Below are positions 17,147-24,325 of a DNA stretch of 54,645 nucleotides, piece after piece. The stretch spans positions 1 to 54,645 of the forward strand of contig PMYN01000118.1 in assembly GCA_003171215.1 (NCBI GenBank). The letters run 5' to 3'. How positions within the stretch are numbered: position 1 is the stretch's first letter; each line of letters opens with the position of its first letter. The DNA comes from Gemmatimonadota bacterium (GTDB lineage Bacteria > Gemmatimonadota > Gemmatimonadetes > Gemmatimonadales > Gemmatimonadaceae). A model generated the notes under the pieces. It did not search any database, was not told where the DNA came from, and was given only the letters and a program-made list of their open reading frames with translations. The position numbers and the translations under genes are program-made.

Positions 17147-18036
17147 GCTACTGCGCTCACTTTTTCTGGAATGGTGATCTGCAACTGCGCGCCCGGAAAG
17201 AACGCGAGACCCTCGCGGCGCGGCACGTCGTCGTCCCAGCTCGGGATGAGCGCAATCCGCGCCGTGCCGCTTCGCACCGAAAGCTTTCCTTCCCACCGAT
17301 GCACATATCCGCGAATGCCCTTGAGGCCCTGGCCCCGGCCCGGATCGCCGTAGCGGCTCACGCCGTTCACCACCGCGGCTTCGAGCGCGACGGCGTCGTC
17401 CCAGCGATCGGACAGCGGACGACGCTGTCCGCTCTCAAGTGACGAGCGAAACCCCACGCCGGCATCGCACACCGCGATCACCACCACGAACCGCCCGCCG
17501 AGGCGTCGGCGATAATTGTAGGCTTGCACCATCACCCATCCGCCGCGTCCGGCGTGCTCCACGATGTTCTGGCACGCCTCCGAGAGCGTCATGGCGAAGC
17601 CCATCGTCGCGCGCGACTCGAGGTGCAGCTTGTTCAATAGTATGCTCGCGGCGCGCTCCTGGATGCGCTCCACCACCCCATGGACGTCGTCGCTCTTCGT
17701 GACGGGTGTCACCTCGAGCAGCACGTCGCTCTCGCCGGACGACCGCGGGCGCGGCACATGCCCGCGCACGTCGAACAATTCCTCGGCGTAGCGGAAGAAG
17801 CCCGCGCGCGCCCAGTACGAAACCGTGTCGGGATTCTCCGGCGGCAGGAACTCGGCCTTCTCGGCGCGCGTCTGCGCGAGCGTCAGCAGCGCGGTGAGCC
17901 CGTACGGCGTCGCGAACGTGGAATGGCGGGCGTCGACGATGACCTTCGCGTCGGCGGGGTGCTGCGCCAGTTGGTCGAGCACGCTCTCGAACGTGAGGTC
18001 GTCCAGCGATGAGGGAACGGCAATGACAACGGTCAC
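17143..18036 (-). CDS. STAS-like plus GHKL/HATPase protein (anti-sigma-factor-like ATPase)
   Basis: The 297-residue protein joins an N-terminal STAS-like region (MTVVIAVPSSLDDLTFESVL to FATPYGLTALLTLAQ, about residues 1-110) to a GHKL ATPase domain. The ATPase shows an N-box (SEACQNIVEHAG), a G1 box (VCDAGVGF) and a G2-like DPGRGQGLKGIRGYV. It lacks a phospho-accepting His box and membrane segments, so it resembles SpoIIAB/RsbW-type serine kinases or regulatory ATPases rather than two-component kinases. The GTG start overlaps the kinase gene upstream (GTGA), and its stop overlaps the next STAS gene in the same way. Partner and target are unknown; regulation of a sigma factor or of the neighbouring sugar kinases is inference. 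Confidence 0.7.
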   Translation of the reverse strand: MTVVIAVPSSLDDLTFESVLDQLAQHPADAKVIVDARHSTFATPYGLTALLTLAQTRAEKAEFLPPENPDTVSYWARAGFFRYAEELFDVRGHVPRPRSSGESDVLLEVTPVTKSDDVHGVVERIQERAASILLNKLHLESRATMGFAMTLSEACQNIVEHAGRGGWVMVQAYNYRRRLGGRFVVVIAVCDAGVGFRSSLESGQRRPLSDRWDDAVALEAAVVNGVSRYGDPGRGQGLKGIRGYVHRWEGKLSVRSGTARIALIPSWDDDVPRREGLAFFPGAQLQITIPEKVSAVA

Positions 18037-19031
18037 GTGGGACTCAATTCTCTGCGCAGGTAGTGAGCGAGCCCCGTGGCTCCGCGATGTTCGACGTTTC
18101 GTGCTGCGGCTTCGAGCGCCGCCCTCATGGCGTCCGGAAAAATATCTCCGGCCGCGAGACGAGAGAAATATGTTGCGCCCCACACGTCGCCGCATCCAGT
18201 GGGGTCGCCGCCGTCAGCCACTTGCGCAATGCGCGAAGGCACCAACTGTGTTCTGATTGCCCCGAGAGATCCCGCGCGCGCCGTTCGCGGCGCACCCGCC
18301 GCATCGCGGCGAACATCGCCGAGTGTCTCGAAGTCGGGCGCCGCGAAGTATACGATCCCGCGTGCTCCGAGCGTGACGACGAGGGAGCGCACGCCGTTCG
18401 CGAGCGCCGTCGCGGCGAGCGCCATGCCGTCGGGCGCGATCATCGCGAGCTCCTCCTCGTTCACCTGGAGCAGGTCGAAGCACCGGCACCAGTCGGCGAC
18501 GTCCGGAAGCGGACGCGGTGTGCGGAGTCCGCCCTGCTGCACCGCGAGCACGATCGAGTGGAGGTCGCAGTAGATCGGCCCCGTGAAATTCTGGCGCAAC
18601 AACTGCGCCGTGGGAAGGTCGAGTTCGAACCCGCTGATCAGGTTCACGTACAGCGCGTCGAGGTCGCGCACGAGCGGTGCGAGGCCGAGCCAGCTCCAGC
18701 CCGGGACGCCGCCGGAGAGCACCTCGCTGCGCCGTTCGGCATCCGTGTAGAACAGCTCGACTCTGTTGTTGCGGTAGGGCACGACGATGGGACGCGCGTC
18801 GGGTGCGACGCGCCGGAGGCTGCGCAGGAATTCCCGGGCCTGGGGAGCGAGGTCCTCACCGACCTTCACCAGGGGAACGAGCTCCCAGTCGGGCGGCAGC
18901 GCCGCGTCGAACGCGCTCAGCGCGTAGGTGATGCCGCCCCACTCCTGCACCGGTGCGCTCATCGGATCGCGTCCGTGGATCACGTCCCATACGAACGTGC
19001 CGATCACACCGAGGCGTTTGCGGCGGTTCAC
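18033..19031 (-). CDS. PfkB-family sugar or nucleoside kinase
   Basis: The 332-residue protein starts with a PfkB-like beta strand (RRKRLGVIGTFVWDVIHG) and the substrate-binding EWGGITYALSAFDAAL. It ends with the PfkB signature DPTGCGDVWGATYFSRLAAGD, whose Asp (TGCGD) is the expected catalytic base, preceded by the ATP-site segment SLVVTLGARGIVYF. The family phosphorylates sugars, nucleosides or sugar phosphates; the substrate cannot be assigned. The GTG start overlaps the ROK gene stop as GTGA. The second glycine-rich region is slightly divergent from ribokinase. Confidence 0.82.
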   Translation of the reverse strand: MNRRKRLGVIGTFVWDVIHGRDPMSAPVQEWGGITYALSAFDAALPPDWELVPLVKVGEDLAPQAREFLRSLRRVAPDARPIVVPYRNNRVELFYTDAERRSEVLSGGVPGWSWLGLAPLVRDLDALYVNLISGFELDLPTAQLLRQNFTGPIYCDLHSIVLAVQQGGLRTPRPLPDVADWCRCFDLLQVNEEELAMIAPDGMALAATALANGVRSLVVTLGARGIVYFAAPDFETLGDVRRDAAGAPRTARAGSLGAIRTQLVPSRIAQVADGGDPTGCGDVWGATYFSRLAAGDIFPDAMRAALEAAARNVEHRGATGLAHYLRRELSPT

Positions 19032-20020
19032 GCCTCCGCCGGGTACTGCGCGAGATAGGTCGCGACCGCACCCACCACGCCCGCCGCCACTCCGAGCTCG
19101 CCGGGCACGATGCGGCACGCCTCCACCGAGGGCTTGAACGCGCGCCGGCGAACTTCGGCGCGAAGCGGTCCGAACAGGTCTTCGCCGGCCTGTGCGACTC
19201 CGCCCGCGAGCACCACGACGTTCGGGTTGAAGATGTTGAGCAGGTTCGCGACTCCGGTGCCGATGAAGCGCGCGGTCTCGCGCACGACTTCACGCGCCAC
19301 ATCGTCTCCCTTCTTCGACGCTTCGTAGACGTGCTGCGCCATGAGATGCTCGAGCCGGCCCTCGACCATCGCGGGGAGCAGGGAGTCCTCGCCGCCGGCC
19401 AGCGCCTCGCGGGCGCGATCGGCGATGGCCGGACCCGACGCATACGCCTCGAGGCATCCATAGTTGCCGCACTTGCAGCGGCGACCGGTCGAATCGATGG
19501 TCGTGTGTCCGATCTCGCCCGCGGCGTCGCTCGCGCCGTGATAGAGTTTGCCGTTGAGAATCAGGCCGCCGCCGATTCCCGTGCCGATCGTGATGCCGAC
19601 CACGTTCTGCGTTCCCCGGGCGGCGCCGATCCACCACTCGCCGAGCGTCGCGCAGTTCGCGTCGTTGTCGAGCGTCGCGCGAAGCCCGACATCGTTCGAG
19701 ACCCTGTCGCGCAGCGGGAAGTTGTGCCAGCCGAGGTTCGGCGTGGTGATCACGAGACCCTGCTCGCGGTCGAGCGGACCCGGGCTGCCGATGCCTACGC
19801 CGAGAAAGTCGGCGCGCGCCGCGCCCGTCTCCGTCATCGTCTGCGCGATTGCGGCCTCGATCATCGACGCGATGCGCTCGACGACCGCGTCCGCGCCCTC
19901 CGCCGCGAGCGTCGGCCGGGAGTGCAGCGCGTGCTGGCGGCTGCCGTCGGCCGCCATCGCGCCGACGGAGATCTTCGTGCCGCCGAGGTCGACGCCGAGG
20001 ACGTATCGTGTGCGCGTCAT
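19028..20020 (-). CDS. ROK-family sugar kinase, glucokinase-like
   Basis: The 330-residue protein has the ROK pattern: ATP phosphate 1 motif GVDLGGTKISVGAM at the start, the sugar-binding LDNDANCATLGEWW with the catalytic Asp, and GITIGTGIGGGLILNG. The zinc motif CKCGNYGCLEAYASGPAI follows, with adenosine-site VVVLAGGVAQAGEDL near the end. It lacks the N-terminal HTH of ROK repressors, so it is an enzyme, probably glucokinase or a close hexose or N-acyl-hexosamine kinase. Its ATG overlaps the waaF stop (ATGA). It pairs with the PfkB kinase downstream, which suggests two sugar phosphorylation steps under one transcript. Confidence 0.9.
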   Translation of the reverse strand: MTRTRYVLGVDLGGTKISVGAMAADGSRQHALHSRPTLAAEGADAVVERIASMIEAAIAQTMTETGAARADFLGVGIGSPGPLDREQGLVITTPNLGWHNFPLRDRVSNDVGLRATLDNDANCATLGEWWIGAARGTQNVVGITIGTGIGGGLILNGKLYHGASDAAGEIGHTTIDSTGRRCKCGNYGCLEAYASGPAIADRAREALAGGEDSLLPAMVEGRLEHLMAQHVYEASKKGDDVAREVVRETARFIGTGVANLLNIFNPNVVVLAGGVAQAGEDLFGPLRAEVRRRAFKPSVEACRIVPGELGVAAGVVGAVATYLAQYPAEA

Positions 20021-21045
20021 GGAAGCAATAAGCTATTCAACGCGCGCGAGACCTGCTCGACTTCGAGCTCCCGCATGCACTTCCAGTGTCCAAGCGGGCA
20101 CACCTTGGGCCCGTGGGGATGGCACGGCCGGCACGTGAGCGACTCGTTGCCGATGGTCGCGTGGCGGGGCGCCAGCGGGCCGAATCCGAATTCCGGAGCG
20201 GTCGGACCGAAGATCGTGAGGGTGGGCGTGCCGGCAGCCGACGCGAGATGCTGCGGCGCCGAGTCGTTGGTCACCAGGGCCGCGCATCGCGAGAGCAGTT
20301 CCGTCGATGCGAGCAGCGAGAGCTTCCCGGTCGCGTTGATCACGCGCTCGGGTCCCGACGCCCGCGCGATCTCCGCGGCGAGCGCGTTGTCGTCGGCCCC
20401 GCCGACGACAACGAGCCGATAGAGCGGCGCCAGGCGTGCGGCGAGCGCCGGGAAATGCGGCCACCGTTTCGTGCCCCAGATGCTCCCGGGCGCGAGCGCG
20501 AGCAACTGTGCGCCGTCGCGCGGCACGTCCTTGAGGAGCGCATCGACCGCGGCGCGTTCCCTCTCGCCCGGATAAAGCCGCGGCCGGATGACCTCGGGCG
20601 CCGGATCGGGTGCCGCATCGCCCGCCGCCAGCCGCCACAGCCGCTCGGCGTGATGACGGTTGCCGCGATAGCGCGAGCGTCGCGTGTACAGCACGCGGCC
20701 CGCCGACGAGTCGAATCCGACGCGCTCTCGGATCCCCGCGAACAGCGCGAGCGAAGCGCTGCGCATCGATCCCTGCGCGAGGTACGCCGCGGCGATCTCT
20801 CGCGTCGTCCCGTCGGACCGCCTGCGCAGGCCGCGCGCGAAGCGCCACAGCCCGGCCATGCCGGCATCGGCGCCGCGCTTGTCGAACACGAGCAGGTCAC
20901 GCACCGCGGGATGATTCGCAAGCAGGGCCGCCGCCGCCGGCGTCACCACGACATCCACGGGCCCCCTCGACGCCAGCTCCGCGAGGAGCGGCGTGGTGAG
21001 GACGACATCACCGAGGAAACTGGTTTGGATGACGAGTGAGGACAT
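20017..21045 (-). CDS. waaF: Lipopolysaccharide heptosyltransferase, glycosyltransferase family 9
   Basis: The 342-residue protein is a GT-B enzyme of the WaaF/WaaC group that transfers heptose to the LPS core. Marks are the N-terminal LVIQTSFLGDVVLTTPLLAEL, the nucleotide-sugar region LLALAPGSIWGTKRWP, the acceptor loop LVTNDSAPQHLASAAGTPTLTIFGPT and a C-terminal Cys-containing TCRPCHPHGPKVCPLGHWKC typical of WaaF-like proteins. WaaF is the likeliest member; other GT9 specificities are possible. It is the first gene of the 11-gene directon. No clear Shine-Dalgarno sequence precedes the ATG, which sits next to the inverted repeat at 21051-21150. Confidence 0.88.
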   Translation of the reverse strand: MSSLVIQTSFLGDVVLTTPLLAELASRGPVDVVVTPAAAALLANHPAVRDLLVFDKRGADAGMAGLWRFARGLRRRSDGTTREIAAAYLAQGSMRSASLALFAGIRERVGFDSSAGRVLYTRRSRYRGNRHHAERLWRLAAGDAAPDPAPEVIRPRLYPGERERAAVDALLKDVPRDGAQLLALAPGSIWGTKRWPHFPALAARLAPLYRLVVVGGADDNALAAEIARASGPERVINATGKLSLLASTELLSRCAALVTNDSAPQHLASAAGTPTLTIFGPTAPEFGFGPLAPRHATIGNESLTCRPCHPHGPKVCPLGHWKCMRELEVEQVSRALNSLLLP

Positions 21046-21050
21046 GACTT

Positions 21051-21150
21051 AGCCGGAAGCCGGAAGCCCGAAGCCGGAAACCGGAAGCAGGTGGACCGAC
21101 GCCGGACAGCGCCTTGCTGTCTTCCGGCTTCCGGCCTCCGGCTTCCGGCT
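21051..21150. repeat. Inverted repeat of CCGGAAG units between lepA and waaF
   Basis: The left arm 21051-21066 pairs with either of two right-hand arms (21121-21136 and 21135-21150), each with one mismatch. A short stem GACAGC (21105-21110) / GCTGTC (21116-21121) lies between. The outermost right arm ends on the first base of the lepA stop codon (21150-21152). The unit CCGGAAG is repeated in tandem on both arms. It may terminate lepA transcription. Confidence 0.75.
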
Positions 21151-22946
21151 CACTCCACCTGCAGCACCGCCAAGAACGCTTCCTGTGGAATCTCGACCGA
21201 CCCAACCTGCTTCATCCGCTTCTTACCCTCTTTCTGCTTTTCCAGCAGCTTTCGCTTGCGGGTAATGTCTCCGCCGTAACACTTGGCAAGCACGTCCTTC
21301 CGCAGCGGCTTTACCGTGGTTCGCGCAATGACCTTCATTCCAATAGCCGCCTGGATCGCGACCTCGAACAGCTGCCGCGGAATCAGTTCCTTCAGCTTGT
21401 CGGCGATCTTGCGGCCCCACTCGTATGCCTTGTCCTCGTGGATGATCACGCTGAACGCGTCGATCGCGTCGCCGTTGATCAGCATGTCGAGACGCACGAG
21501 GCTGCTCCGCCGGTACGCCAGCATCTCGTAGTCCAGCGATGCGTATCCGCGCGAGATCGACTTCAGCTTGTCGAAGAAGTCGAGGATGATCTCCGCGAGC
21601 GGGAACTCCCAGTCGAACTCCACGCGAGCGGTGTCGATGTAGTGCATGCCCTTGTACTCGCCCCTCCGCTCGGTGCCGAGCGTCATGATCGCCCCGATGT
21701 ACTCGGTCGGCGCCATGATGCGCGCCTTCACGTACGGCTCCTCCACGTAGTCGATCACCGCGGCCGGAGGCATCAGGGCCGGATTCTCGACAAGCTTGAG
21801 CTCGCCGTCGGTCTTGTGCACGCGGTACTCCACGCTCGGGACCGTCGTGACCAGGTTGAGGTTGAACTCGCGCTCGAGCCGCTCCTGCACGATCTCCATG
21901 TGCAGCAGCCCGAGGAATCCGCAGCGGAACCCGAAGCCGAGCGCCGTCGAGGTCTCGGGTTCGTAGTGCAGCGAGGCGTCGTTGAGCTGCAGCTTCTCGA
22001 GCGCGTCGCGCAACTCCTCGTATTGCTGCGTGTCGGTCGGGTAGAGACCGGCAAACACGAACGACTTCACCGCCTGGTACCCCGGAAGCGCGGCGGCGGC
22101 GCGATTGTCGGCGTCGAACACCGTATCGCCCGCGCGCGTCTCCTTCACCGAGCGCACGCTCGCGACGACGTATCCCACCTCGCCGGCCGTCAGCACGTCG
22201 GTCGGCACCTGCCGGAGCTGGTTGTAGCCGACTTCCTGCACTTCGTAGATGGCGTCGTTCGCGCCGAACGTGATTCGCGTTCCCTTCTTGATGGTACCGT
22301 CCACGACCCGGATACTCGGCACCGCTCCGCGATACCGGTCGTAGTACGAGTCGTACACGAGCGCGCGCAGCGGCGCCTTCGGGTCGCCGCTCGGCGGCGG
22401 CGTCTTCTCGATGACCTTCTCGAGCAGCTCGACGATGCCGATCCCTTCCTTCGCGCTCACCAGCAGGATGTCGTCCGGATCGCATCCCAGCAGGCCGACG
22501 ACTTCCGCACGGCGCTTCTCCGGCTCGGCGCCGGGGAGATCGATCTTGTTCAGGATCGGGATGATCTCGAGCCCCGCTTCCATCGCGAGGAAGAGGTTCG
22601 AGAGCGTCTGCGCCTGGATCCCCTGCGACGCGTCGACGACGAGGATCGCTCCCTCGCACGCCGCGAGCGACCGCGAGACCTCGTACGTGAAGTCGACGTG
22701 CCCCGGCGTGTCGATCAGGTTCAGCTCGTAGGTCACGCCGTCCTTCGCCGTGTAGCTCATGCGCACGGCGTTCAGCTTGATCGTGATCCCGCGCTCGCGC
22801 TCGAGGTCGAGTGTGTCGAGCACCTGCTCCTTCATTTCCCGCTTCTGGAGCATGCCGGTGGCCTCGATCAGGCGGTCGGCGAGGGTCGACTTGCCGTGAT
22901 CGATATGCGCGACAATACAGAAATTGCGAATGCGGTCGAGCTGCAC
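21150..22946 (-). CDS. lepA: Elongation factor 4 (LepA), ribosome back-translocase GTPase
   Basis: The 598-residue protein (usual length about 600) begins with [25 protein letters not shown] (G1) and continues with RGITIK (G2), DTPGHVDF (G3) and LNKIDLP (G4). The C-terminus has the EF4-specific domain ([22 protein letters not shown]-like segment near the end). I chose the GTG at 22946, which has AAGGAC 6 nt upstream. An in-frame ATG at 22982 lies only 3 nt from a TATACT box and would be untranscribed if that box is the -10. Both starts give a working G-domain; the difference is 12 residues. The gene diverges from the DUF58 gene across a 467-nt repeat-rich gap. Confidence 0.95.
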   Translation of the reverse strand: MQLDRIRNFCIVAHIDHGKSTLADRLIEATGMLQKREMKEQVLDTLDLERERGITIKLNAVRMSYTAKDGVTYELNLIDTPGHVDFTYEVSRSLAACEGAILVVDASQGIQAQTLSNLFLAMEAGLEIIPILNKIDLPGAEPEKRRAEVVGLLGCDPDDILLVSAKEGIGIVELLEKVIEKTPPPSGDPKAPLRALVYDSYYDRYRGAVPSIRVVDGTIKKGTRITFGANDAIYEVQEVGYNQLRQVPTDVLTAGEVGYVVASVRSVKETRAGDTVFDADNRAAAALPGYQAVKSFVFAGLYPTDTQQYEELRDALEKLQLNDASLHYEPETSTALGFGFRCGFLGLLHMEIVQERLEREFNLNLVTTVPSVEYRVHKTDGELKLVENPALMPPAAVIDYVEEPYVKARIMAPTEYIGAIMTLGTERRGEYKGMHYIDTARVEFDWEFPLAEIILDFFDKLKSISRGYASLDYEMLAYRRSSLVRLDMLINGDAIDAFSVIIHEDKAYEWGRKIADKLKELIPRQLFEVAIQAAIGMKVIARTTVKPLRKDVLAKCYGGDITRKRKLLEKQKEGKKRMKQVGSVEIPQEAFLAVLQVE

Positions 22947-22984
22947 GTCGGTCCTTGTTCGGGGGTGCTGAGTTCCAATCATTA

Positions 22985-22990
22985 AGTATA
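22985..22990 (-). promoter_or_regulatory. Candidate -10 element (TATACT) of the lepA promoter
   Basis: TATACT on the minus strand lies about 39 nt before the chosen GTG. Transcription would start near 22978, leaving a leader of about 32 nt that contains the AAGGAC site. A weak TTAGGG lies 18 nt further upstream as a possible -35. Confidence 0.45.
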
Positions 22991-23042
22991 GTCGCGCGCG
23001 AGCTTCTCCCCTAACGTTCTTGAACTGCGCGCCGTGCTCCCG

Positions 23043-23139
23043 GCGCGCGGGATGGCATTCGCCCAGGGCGGCCTTCCGCTTCGCGTCGCTGCCGCGACGC
23101 TCGCCCGGGCTCGCCCTGGACGAACACCATCCCGCGCGC
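23043..23139 (-). repeat. 97-bp three-stem hairpin element, copy 1
   Basis: Three nested stems are visible: a perfect 13-bp outer stem (23043-23055 with 23127-23139), an 8-bp middle stem (CCAGGGCG 23063-23070 with CGCCCTGG 23112-23119) and a 7-bp inner stem (GCGTCGC 23083-23089 with GCGACGC 23094-23100). Read on the minus strand, its central 39 nt match copy 2 at 35 positions. It occupies the first part of the lepA/DUF58 gap, in which no gene is seen. Confidence 0.85.
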
Positions 23140-23252
23140 CTCGCCGTTTGCGCCAAGTGAAGGTCGGATCGCGAGCGCGTGTCGGCGCGCTCCGATGCGG
23201 GTGTCCGCACCCATCCCGTCGAGCAGCGAGCGGGGATCTCTCCCCCAGGGAG

Positions 23253-23350
23253 GGCGCGCGCGGGCGTGTCCCAAAGGGTCCGCCCGGGCGAGCGGCGCGA
23301 CAGCGCCGCGATGCGGAAGGCGGAGCCCGTGGGACACGCCCGCCCGCGCC
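23253..23350 (+). repeat. 98-bp three-stem hairpin element, copy 2
   Basis: The outer stem pairs 23253-23273 with 23330-23350 (20 of 21 positions). A middle stem pairs the GGGTCCGCC region with GGCGGAGCCC with one bulge. The inner stem is CGGCGC (23293-23298) with GCGCCG (23303-23308) around GACA. It is the inverted partner of copy 1. The stretch between the copies (23140-23252) and on to the next gene holds nothing I can identify. Confidence 0.85.
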
Positions 23351-23413
23351 CGACGACCGCTGAGCGCAAACCGCAGTTGACGCGTAGATGCAGTTACATT
23401 CCGCATCGCAATA

Positions 23414-24325
23414 ATGGCCGACACACGCTCGCGCGCCGACCTGATCGACCCTGCTTCGCTGGCGGCCCTCGGCCGCATCGAAATTATTGCGCGTTGGGTA
23501 GTGGAAGGATTCCTTACCGGCTTGCACCGCTCGCCGCGCAAGGGATTCTCGGTCGAGTTCGCCGAGCATCGCGCCTACCAGCCCGGCGACGACCTCCGAT
23601 TTCTCGACTGGAAGGTGGTCGCCCGCGCCGACAAGTGGCTGATCAAGCAGTTCGAGGAGGAGACCAACCTCAAGGCCACCATCGTCCTCGACGTCAGCAA
23701 GTCGATGGCGTGGACCGGGGCGCCGGGTCGGCTCACGAAGCTCGCGTACGCCGAGCAGGTTGCCGCGGCCGTTGCGTGGCTCCTGCTCCGCCAGCGCGAC
23801 GGCGTCGGACTCATTCGGTTCGACGACGAAGTGCGCACCGTGATCCCGCCGCGCGGCCGCTCGGTGCAGTGGCGCCGGATCATCACCGCGCTCGAGGATC
23901 CGGGCTCGGGCAAGGGCTCCGACGCCCCCGGCGCCCTGATGAAGGCCGCGCAGCTCGTGACGCGCCCCGGCATGGTGGTGGTGATCTCGGATCTCCTCGT
24001 CGACGAAGAGGAGATGGCCAAGGCCGTCTCCGTGCTGCGCGCCGTCGGCCACGACGTGACGGTGCTGCACATCCTCGATCCCGCGGAGCGCGACCTCGCG
24101 ATCGCGAAGACGGAGACCGAGCTCATCGACACCGAGACGGCCGCCTCGGTGAACGTGATGCTGAGTGAAGTGCGCGATGCCTATCGCGAAACGGTGCAGG
24201 TGGCGATCGGCGAGTGGCGCGACCGGCTGTCGGCCACCGGCGCTGCGTACGAACCCGTCTACACCGACCAGCCGTTCGGCGTGGCGCTGCGCCGCGCGTT
24301 CGCCGCCCGCCAGCACCTGCCGTGA
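23414..24325 (+). CDS. DUF58 domain protein with vWA-like fold
   Basis: The 303-residue cytoplasmic protein carries the DUF58 hallmark (HRAYQPGDDLRFLDWKVVARADKWLIKQFEEE, about residues 52-85), followed by a von Willebrand A-like domain with the metal-site motif DVSKSM. Such proteins usually follow a MoxR AAA+ ATPase and precede BatA-type proteins. Here the downstream BatA-like gene is present with a GTGA overlap, but no MoxR gene is in the window; lepA lies upstream on the other strand. The general role inferred for such clusters is assembly or metal insertion of envelope or enzyme complexes; the target here is unknown. Confidence 0.88.
   Translation: MADTRSRADLIDPASLAALGRIEIIARWVVEGFLTGLHRSPRKGFSVEFAEHRAYQPGDDLRFLDWKVVARADKWLIKQFEEETNLKATIVLDVSKSMAWTGAPGRLTKLAYAEQVAAAVAWLLLRQRDGVGLIRFDDEVRTVIPPRGRSVQWRRIITALEDPGSGKGSDAPGALMKAAQLVTRPGMVVVISDLLVDEEEMAKAVSVLRAVGHDVTVLHILDPAERDLAIAKTETELIDTETAASVNVMLSEVRDAYRETVQVAIGEWRDRLSATGAAYEPVYTDQPFGVALRRAFAARQHLP

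Noticed and set aside
23195-24168. Open frames within the lepA/DUF58 gap
   Set aside because: They are generated by the GC-rich hairpin repeats and by a shifted frame of the DUF58 gene; no domain or start support.
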